In this document: positions 43,610 to 45,170 of the stretch, one piece after another | Layout: each line of letters opens with the position of its first letter | Numbering within the stretch: position 1 is the first letter of the stretch | Source of the DNA: Veillonella sp. | GTDB lineage: Bacteria; Bacillota; Negativicutes; Veillonellales; Veillonellaceae | Assembly (NCBI GenBank): GCA_019419725.1 | Contig: DXZL01000001.1 | Span: forward strand, 1 to 45,170 | Reading direction: 5' to 3' | DNA length: 45,170 nucleotides | Notes under the pieces: model-generated | The model's database searches: none | What the model saw: only the letters and a program-made list of their open reading frames with translations | What the model was told of the DNA's origin: nothing | Position numbers and translations under genes: made by a program

Positions 43610-44254
43610 TTATTGATTAGCTTGTTTCCAATCTGCCATAAATTTTTCAAGCCCTGCATCTGTTAGTGGATGTTTCATAGCTTGCATAAGCACTTTAAAT
43701 GGCACAGTTGCAATATGAGCACCAGCTTTTGCACATTGAATGATATGCAATGGTGTTCTCACACTAGCCGCAATAATTTCAGTTTCAATGCCATGAATAG
43801 CAAATATATCTGCAATATCTTGAATCAATGTAAGACCATCCATACTGATATCATCAATACGGCCAACAAATGGGCTCACATAGGTAGCACCTGCACGAGC
43901 TGCTAATAAGGCTTGGTTGGCAGAGAAGATTAAGGTTACATTAGTTTTAATGCCTTCTTTGCTTAAAACTGCAACAGCTTTAAGACCTTCTGGAGTCATA
44001 GGCACTTTAATAACTACATTAGAGCCTAATTTTACAAGCTCATGAGCTTCCCCGATCATACCTTCTGCATCAGAAGCAATAACCTCTGCACTCACAGGGC
44101 CCTCTACCAAATTAGCGATTTCAGAAATAACTTGTTTTAAATCGCGTTTAGCTTTCACGATAAGGGATGGATTAGTAGTAACACCATCGATAAAACCAAA
44201 AGCATACGCCTCTTTAATCTCATCAAATTCTGCTGTATCAATAAAGAACTTCAT
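43610..44254 (-). CDS. tal: Transaldolase, small (TalC/Fsa-type) subfamily
   Basis: 214 aa TIM barrel. N-terminal KFFIDTAEFDEIKEA and GVTTNPSLI, Schiff-base lysine in VVIKVPMTPEG (Lys83), then TNVTLIFSANQALLAARAGATYVSPFVGRIDD in shortened form (NVTLIFS, YVSPFVGR). Member of the short transaldolase/fructose-6-phosphate aldolase family; which of the two reactions dominates cannot be read safely. Supplies pentose phosphates, which also feed Kdo through ribulose-5-phosphate. Good ribosome site AAGAGGGGG; 13 bp after serS. Confidence 0.93.
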   Translation of the reverse strand: MKFFIDTAEFDEIKEAYAFGFIDGVTTNPSLIVKAKRDLKQVISEIANLVEGPVSAEVIASDAEGMIGEAHELVKLGSNVVIKVPMTPEGLKAVAVLSKEGIKTNVTLIFSANQALLAARAGATYVSPFVGRIDDISMDGLTLIQDIADIFAIHGIETEIIAASVRTPLHIIQCAKAGAHIATVPFKVLMQAMKHPLTDAGLEKFMADWKQANQ

Positions 44255-44267
44255 AGAATGCCCCCTC

Positions 44268-45170
44268 TTATTTTCCAGCCTTAATTACTTCTACGCCGCC
44301 CATGTAAGGTACAAGTACTTTAGGAATCACAACAGAGCCATCAGCTTGTTGATAGTTTTCCAAGATAGCTGCTACTGTACGACCTACAGCAAGACCAGAG
44401 CCATTTAATGTATGAACGAATTCTGGTTTACCTTTAGGACCACGACGGAATTTAATGTTTGCACGACGAGCTTGGAAATCAGTCATATTAGAACAAGAAG
44501 AAATCTCTCTATACTTGCCTTGAGCTGGCATCCATACCTCTACATCATATGTTTTAGCAGAACCAAAGCCAATATCACCTGTACAAAGTGTAATTACACG
44601 GAATGGCAACTCCAATAAGCGCAATACTTCTTCTGCATTATCAGTCAATGTTTCTAATTCTTTGTAAGAATCTTCAGGTTTAGCTAATTTAACCATTTCA
44701 ACTTTGTTGAATTGATGTTGACGGATAAGACCACGAGTATCACGACCTGCAGAACCTGCTTCAGCACGGAAGCATGCAGTAAATGCAGTATAATATTTTG
44801 GCAATTCCTCTTCGCTCAAGATTTCGCCACTGTGATAGTTAGTCAATGTAACCTCTGCGGTAGGAATCAAGAAATATTCAGTATCTTCTACATGGTACAT
44901 ATCTTCAGCAAATTTAGGTAATTGACCAGTACCTGTCAAAGTTTCACGAGTTACCATATATGGAGTCATCATTTCAGTGTAGCCTTGTTTATCTACATGA
45001 AGATCAACCATGAAGTTAATAAGAGCACGCTCTAAACGAGCACCTAAACCTTTATATACTGTGAAACGAGCACCACTCATTTTACCAGCGCGATTGAAAT
45101 CAAGGATATCAAGATTTTCACCTAAATCCCAATGAGCTTGTACATCAAAGTCAAATTGACGTGGTTCGCC
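44268..45170 (-). CDS. serS: Seryl-tRNA synthetase (partial, N-terminus outside window)
   Basis: 300 residues are visible; the frame is open to the right edge and continues past the Met at 45080, as shown by in-frame residues EPRQFDFDVQAHWDLGENLD before it. The class II catalytic core has all three motifs: motif 1 around GARLERALINFMVDLH, motif 2 FRAEAGSAGRDTRGLIRQHQF, and motif 3 LNGSGLAVGRTVAAILENYQ. About 125 N-terminal residues (the tRNA-binding coiled-coil arm) lie outside. Charges tRNA-Ser. Upstream gene order unknown. Confidence 0.96.
   Translation of the reverse strand, partial: GEPRQFDFDVQAHWDLGENLDILDFNRAGKMSGARFTVYKGLGARLERALINFMVDLHVDKQGYTEMMTPYMVTRETLTGTGQLPKFAEDMYHVEDTEYFLIPTAEVTLTNYHSGEILSEEELPKYYTAFTACFRAEAGSAGRDTRGLIRQHQFNKVEMVKLAKPEDSYKELETLTDNAEEVLRLLELPFRVITLCTGDIGFGSAKTYDVEVWMPAQGKYREISSCSNMTDFQARRANIKFRRGPKGKPEFVHTLNGSGLAVGRTVAAILENYQQADGSVVIPKVLVPYMGGVEVIKAGK

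Overview
The window reads as chromosome of a Veillonella-like Negativicute, a diderm Firmicute with an AT-rich genome. The reasons are an SLH-domain porin (OmpM type), a full lipid A/Kdo pathway beside clostridial-type genes (SpoIVB-type S55 protease, YitT, DUF3084, LpxI), and a MlaD carrying its own C-terminal beta-barrel. The species call is inference. Every gene I support lies on the minus strand, so transcription runs from high to low coordinates.

Right to left: (1) 45170-42581, central metabolism and translation: serS (cut by the window edge), a small transaldolase and glpX, ending in a strong terminator. (2) 42525-39694, cell wall: murA from its own promoter, then an MreB-family actin with an unusual basic N-terminal extension. 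(3) 39675-38224, a monocistronic exported AMIN/NAGPA-like protein. (4) 38202-31485, a clear operon with a near-consensus promoter: small exported biotinyl/lipoyl-like protein, S55 protease, mlaE, mlaF, mlaD-barrel and a TolC-type channel, closed by a UUCG-loop terminator. (5) 31267-26981, tamB. (6) 26882-20436, outer-membrane assembly: bamA, three tandem OmpH/Skp-like genes, lpxD and an LpxL-type acyltransferase. (7) 20337-18131, lpxC, fabZ, lpxA. (8) 17825-3143, a roughly 14 kb tightly packed operon: lpxI, lpxB, msbA, waaA, lpxK, kdsB, kdsA, kdsD, kdsC, lpxL, lptC, lptA, lptB, a single lptF/G permease and a DUF3084 protein. (9) 3099-1086, yqgF-like gene, yitT, lepB. (10) 851-1, promoter, structured leader and 5' two thirds or less of an ompM-type gene, cut by the left edge.

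Together, modules 4-8 supply most of what is needed to make and keep an outer membrane: lipid A (LpxA, C, D, I, B, K, two late acyltransferases), Kdo synthesis and transfer (KdsA-D, WaaA), flipping (MsbA), LPS transport (LptA, B, C, F/G), barrel assembly (BamA plus three periplasmic OmpH-like chaperones), phospholipid traffic (MlaEFD, TamB) and efflux (TolC). LptD, LptE, LptG, LpxH and other Bam subunits are not seen here. Clustering of this kind has been described for Negativicutes, so the cluster itself is not new; the less explained parts are the small lipoyl-like/S55 pair, the MreB extension with an embedded terminator-like hairpin, the AMIN/NAGPA protein with a degenerate active-site motif, and the structured leader of the porin gene. 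No tRNA, rRNA, CRISPR array, insertion sequence or prophage was seen.
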